This document shows positions 60,746 to 64,000 of a stretch of DNA of 64,000 nt, piece after piece; position 1 is the first letter of the stretch, and the number at the start of each line of letters is the position of its first letter. Under the pieces are notes generated by a model. It was not told the DNA's origin, did no database searches, and saw only the letters and a program-made list of their open reading frames with translations. Source of the stretch: Pasteurella oralis (GTDB lineage Bacteria; Pseudomonadota; Gammaproteobacteria; Enterobacterales; Pasteurellaceae); contig NZ_NXGB01000005.1 of NCBI RefSeq assembly GCF_002850605.1, forward strand, positions 1-64,000. The letters are read 5' to 3'. A program made the position numbers and the translations under genes.

Positions 60746-62683
60746 ATGGCATTAATTTCTTTAACGAATGGCTACCTTTCATTTAGTGATCATCCTTTAT
60801 TAGATCATACGGAATTACATATTGAAGCTGGTGAACGCGTTTGCTTAGTTGGACGTAATGGTGCTGGAAAATCGACTCTAATGAAAATTTTATCTGGTGA
60901 TGTAGTGATGGATGATGGTCGATTGCAGTTTGAACAAGATATTGTTGTTTCACGTTTAGAGCAAGATCCACCTCGTCATGCAGCAGGGAATGTTTTTGAT
61001 TATGTCGCAGAAGGGATCGGACATTTGGCTGATTTGCTGAAAGAATATCATTATATTTCAGCAAAATTAGCCCAAGATTATAATGAAACTCTTTTAAGCC
61101 AATTAGCTCAAGTTCAAGCAAAGTTAGATCATGCCAATGGTTGGCGCTTTGAAAGTAAAATTAAAGAAGTATTACTTAAACTCGCACTTAATCCAGATAC
61201 TTTACTGACAGAATTGTCTGGTGGTTGGTTGCGTAAAGCAGCGTTAGCGCGAGCTTTAGTTTGTGAGCCTGATGTCTTGTTATTAGATGAACCAACGAAC
61301 CATTTGGATGTAGATGCCATTGAATGGTTAGAAGCGTTTTTATTAGATTTTGCTGGCAGTATGGTGTTTATTTCTCATGACCGCTCATTTATTCGCAAAA
61401 TGGCAACACGCATTGTTGATCTTGATCGCGGTAAATTAGTCTCTTACCCTGGTAATTATGATTTATATTTAACAACTAAAGAAGAAAATTTACGTATCGA
61501 AGCACTTCAAAATGCACTTTTTGATAAAAAACTGGCACAAGAAGAAGTGTGGGTTAGACAGGGTATTAAAGCACGTAGAACGCGAAATGAGGGGCGTGTA
61601 CGCGCATTAAAAGCGCTGCGTGAAGAACGGCGTCAACGTCGAGAGGTATTAGGCACAGCGAAATTACAAATCGATAACTCTAGTCGCTCAGGCAAAATTG
61701 TATTTGAATTGGATAATGTCAGCTATGAAGTGGCGGGTAAAACTTTAGTCCAACACTTTAGTACAACCATATTACGCGGCGATAAAATTGCGTTAGTTGG
61801 TCCTAATGGTTGTGGTAAAACAACGTTTATTAAATTATTGTTAGGGGAAATTCAACCAACATCAGGTACTGTGCGTTGTGGTACAAAATTAGATATTGCT
61901 TATTTTGACCAATATCGTGCCGATCTCGATCCTGAAAAAACAGTTATGGATAATGTTGCAGATGGAAAACAAGATATTGAAGTGAATGGCGTAAAACGTC
62001 ATGTTTTAGGCTACTTACAAGATTTTTTATTTCCACCGAAACGTGCAATGACACCAGTTAAAGCATTGTCTGGTGGTGAGCGTAATCGTTTATTGCTGGC
62101 AAAATTATTATTAAAACCCAATAACTTATTAATTCTTGATGAGCCAACTAATGATCTTGATGTTGAAACATTGGAATTATTAGAGGAAATTTTAACAGAT
62201 TATCAGGGAACATTATTAATTGTAAGCCACGATCGTCAATTTATTGATAATACTGCTACAGAATGTTTTATGTTTGAAGGCAATGGGATTATCAATGAAT
62301 ATGTTGGTGGTTTTCATGAGGCTAAACAGCAACAAACTAATTATTTTGCCCACAAGGCACAACAAGAGGTGCTCAAAAAACAACATATTCCACCACAAAG
62401 TGCGGTCGAAATTTCTCAAGTTTCAAGTACGACTAAAAATCAACAGCGCGCAAGTAAACTTTCTTACAAAGAACAGCGCGAGTTAGAACAACTACCGCAG
62501 TTATTGGAAGAATTAGAAGAAAAAATCGCTGTGTTACAAACAGAAATCAGTAGTACAGAATTTTTTCAACAACCACATGATTATACTTCTGCCAAGTTAC
62601 AAACCTTAGCAGATACTGAACAGCAATTGGAGCAGGCTTTCATGCGCTGGGAAGAGTTAGAGGAGAAGAAGAGTTTGAGATAG
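60746..62683 (+). CDS. uup: ABC-F ATPase Uup
   Basis: Cytosolic ABC-F protein of 645 residues acting on ribosomes or on DNA stability (loss raises transposon excision in E. coli). Two ABC domains: Walker A GRNGAGKST and GPNGCGKTT, signatures LSGGWLRKAALARAL and LSGGERNRLLLAKLL, Walker B LLLDEPTNHLD and LILDEPTNDLD. The C-terminal coiled coil (YKEQRELEQLPQLLEELEEK onward) marks Uup against EttA and YheS. An uptake signal encoding QSAV lies in the linker before it. Monocistronic. Confidence 0.95.
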   Translation: MALISLTNGYLSFSDHPLLDHTELHIEAGERVCLVGRNGAGKSTLMKILSGDVVMDDGRLQFEQDIVVSRLEQDPPRHAAGNVFDYVAEGIGHLADLLKEYHYISAKLAQDYNETLLSQLAQVQAKLDHANGWRFESKIKEVLLKLALNPDTLLTELSGGWLRKAALARALVCEPDVLLLDEPTNHLDVDAIEWLEAFLLDFAGSMVFISHDRSFIRKMATRIVDLDRGKLVSYPGNYDLYLTTKEENLRIEALQNALFDKKLAQEEVWVRQGIKARRTRNEGRVRALKALREERRQRREVLGTAKLQIDNSSRSGKIVFELDNVSYEVAGKTLVQHFSTTILRGDKIALVGPNGCGKTTFIKLLLGEIQPTSGTVRCGTKLDIAYFDQYRADLDPEKTVMDNVADGKQDIEVNGVKRHVLGYLQDFLFPPKRAMTPVKALSGGERNRLLLAKLLLKPNNLLILDEPTNDLDVETLELLEEILTDYQGTLLIVSHDRQFIDNTATECFMFEGNGIINEYVGGFHEAKQQQTNYFAHKAQQEVLKKQHIPPQSAVEISQVSSTTKNQQRASKLSYKEQRELEQLPQLLEELEEKIAVLQTEISSTEFFQQPHDYTSAKLQTLADTEQQLEQAFMRWEELEEKKSLR

Positions 62684-62690
62684 GTGAAAA

Positions 62691-62724
62691 AAATAAGAGC
62701 GGGGAAAATCGCTCTTATTTTTTA
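62691..62724. terminator. Terminator between uup and the glycosyltransferase
   Basis: AAATAAGAGCG / CGCTCTTATTT (62691-62701, 62710-62720) plus TTT; convergent genes on both sides. Confidence 0.9.
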
Positions 62725-62764
62725 TTAATTAGTTTTTTAGAAATTTACTTTTGGGAACGATTGG

Positions 62765-63580
62765 TTATTCAAATGGGATGACTTTTCTTTGTTTCTTTTT
62801 ATATAAGCGGTAAGGTTTAGTAAGGCCTTTAATTAATAGTTGCCATAGTGACAATTTCCTTTTATATGGGTTTATTTTCCTATTTTGTTTACGCTCACTA
62901 AAAAGTTGACTTTGTAATTCTTCTTTCTCGTCTGACTCTTGAGGATATTTTACACAAAGTTGTATACATATTGCAGGCTCTAACTGATAAATAGAAACTA
63001 GAGGATATTTTAAAAAAGTATCAAATATTAAAATATCAATAGGTCTTAGTTGCTCATTTGTCAATTTATTGAATTCTATTAATAAGAGTTTTGCTGCTTT
63101 TTGGGATATAATGTAGCCCCCACAACCAGTGTGATCACTAATTAATTTAGGGAAAGAATAATGTGATAAAGGAGGAACATTAGAAGATTTAGTATTAACT
63201 AATTGTAAAACTGTTTCTATTTTAATAATAAATGCTTCATTAGAGAATCGCTCTGTTATCCAGTCAGAATTGTTTAAAAATAGATGTGCATTTTTACTTA
63301 GTACAACATCATCTTCAAAAATTGTGATAAAAGGCATATTTTCATCTATACATCTTTCCCAAAGCGTTAAATGACTCATCAAACAAGCTTTTTCTCCTAG
63401 AGTTTGATTTGGATGGGATAATAATTCAGGTAATAACTGATTAATTGTCTCTGTTAATTGAGCCGATGGCGTCATCGCATCAAAAAATTCAAATGGAATA
63501 TTTTTAGAATTAAATTCTTTTTCAATATGTTCTCTGCGCTGCGCTGCTGTTACGATGCTAATTACATAGTTAGTATTCAT
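62765..63580 (-). CDS. Glycosyltransferase family 25 (LPS outer-core type)
   Basis: A 271-residue cytosolic-face sugar transferase of the family that includes LgtB/LgtE/Lic2A-type galactosyl- and glucosyltransferases. The donor-metal motif is E89-D90-D91 in ITIFEDDVVLS; GEKACLMSHLTLWERCI is the other family block, and GCGGYIISQKAAKLLL follows. A basic C-terminal tail (PYRLYKKKQRKVIPFE) may hold it to the membrane. No simple-sequence repeat is seen at its start, unlike many Pasteurellaceae LPS transferases. The sugar and linkage are not predictable. No uptake signal; AT-rich. Confidence 0.87.
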   Translation of the reverse strand: MNTNYVISIVTAAQRREHIEKEFNSKNIPFEFFDAMTPSAQLTETINQLLPELLSHPNQTLGEKACLMSHLTLWERCIDENMPFITIFEDDVVLSKNAHLFLNNSDWITERFSNEAFIIKIETVLQLVNTKSSNVPPLSHYSFPKLISDHTGCGGYIISQKAAKLLLIEFNKLTNEQLRPIDILIFDTFLKYPLVSIYQLEPAICIQLCVKYPQESDEKEELQSQLFSERKQNRKINPYKRKLSLWQLLIKGLTKPYRLYKKKQRKVIPFE

Positions 63581-63601
63581 AATGTAACCTAATATATTAA
63601 G

Positions 63602-64000
63602 TTATTTAAATGGAATAATGTGTTTTAGGGCTTCTTGCCGTTGCTTAATACGTTGGTATTTTTTCAGGGCACGAATAATATTATGCTTGAGCCGTTGTAG
63701 CTTTTCTTTAAAGGTGCGTTTAGGTTTTATTGTTTTATTCTGCTGTCTTATGTGGATACGTTCTTGCTCTAATTGACTTTTTAACTGGCTCTTATTCTGG
63801 TTAAATTGGAGTTCTTGTACACACAGTGCGGGAGACTGTTGAAATATATTTTGTTGAGGATCATTTAAACTTTTGCAAAAGAGTATCATATCTATCGGCT
63901 TTAAATCATTGCTATTGTATTGTCTAAATGTATTAATCAGATTTTTTATAGCTTGTTGAGAAATAATATAACCCGCAGTACCATAATGTACTTGTTTAAG
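63602..64000 (-). CDS. Second family-25 glycosyltransferase, 5' end beyond the window
   Basis: The last 132 codons of a gene that continues past the right edge in frame. VHYGTAGYIISQQAIKNLI and DLKPIDMILF match the same blocks of the neighbouring enzyme (GCGGYIISQKAAKLLL; LRPIDILIF), and both proteins end in a basic tail closing with IPF plus one residue. They are therefore tandem paralogues, 21 bp apart. Whether this copy is intact cannot be judged. The tail here is longer and richer in Gln and Lys. Confidence 0.85.
   Translation of the reverse strand, partial: LKQVHYGTAGYIISQQAIKNLINTFRQYNSNDLKPIDMILFCKSLNDPQQNIFQQSPALCVQELQFNQNKSQLKSQLEQERIHIRQQNKTIKPKRTFKEKLQRLKHNIIRALKKYQRIKQRQEALKHIIPFK

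Overview
The window is chromosomal DNA of a Pasteurellaceae bacterium of the Haemophilus influenzae / Pasteurella multocida branch. I count 33 exact copies of the nine-base uptake signal AAGTGCGGT (either strand), DNA is AT-rich, and nearly every product is closest in kind to gamma-proteobacterial housekeeping proteins. The gene order obgE - EamA transporter - rpmA - rplU - ispB - queH and the divergent lpxL/hldE pair are arrangements I know from H. influenzae. I cannot fix the species from the sequence alone. No rRNA, tRNA or CRISPR array was found.

Left end (1-6000) is the most accessory part. An octanucleotide tandem repeat (ACAAGCCT, at least 7 copies, running off the left edge) lies 57 bp upstream of a single-chain restriction-methylation-specificity protein of unusually AT-rich DNA. 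Behind it come a truncated minus-strand gene remnant, an IS1595-family transposase whose start is preceded by a long terminator-like hairpin, and a cystine transporter (tcyP). A large TonB-dependent haemoglobin-type receptor follows on the minus strand.

Middle (9-38 kb) is core metabolism: tRNA modification (mnmC, cmoB, queH), fatty acid synthesis (fabB), proline uptake (putP), RNase G, tldD, arginine synthesis (argD and argA, each behind ArgR-type boxes), ispB, ribosomal proteins L21/L27, a tandem pair of EamA transporters, obgE, a serC-hisC-aroA block, an MFS transporter, and a complete mannose PTS locus (manXYZ-manO-manA) with a near-consensus CRP site. A decayed gene with two apparent frameshifts sits between ispB and queH.

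Right half (38-64 kb): grxA/rimK, ycfP, an 830-bp gene-free regulatory region, the pyruvate dehydrogenase operon aceE-aceF-lpdA (three lipoyl domains in E2), then a UmuD-like protein lacking the catalytic Ser/Lys pair and the cleavage site but sitting behind two perfect CTG-N10-CAG SOS boxes. It continues with sstT, modF, a qmcA-nfeD-oxidoreductase-TorD-like run, lpxL/hldE, csdA-csdE with a secreted thermonuclease, lrgA-lrgB-dGTPase, uup, and two tandem family-25 glycosyltransferase genes, the second cut by the right edge. Transcription units are well marked by intrinsic terminators, several of them bidirectional between convergent genes or built from paired uptake signals.
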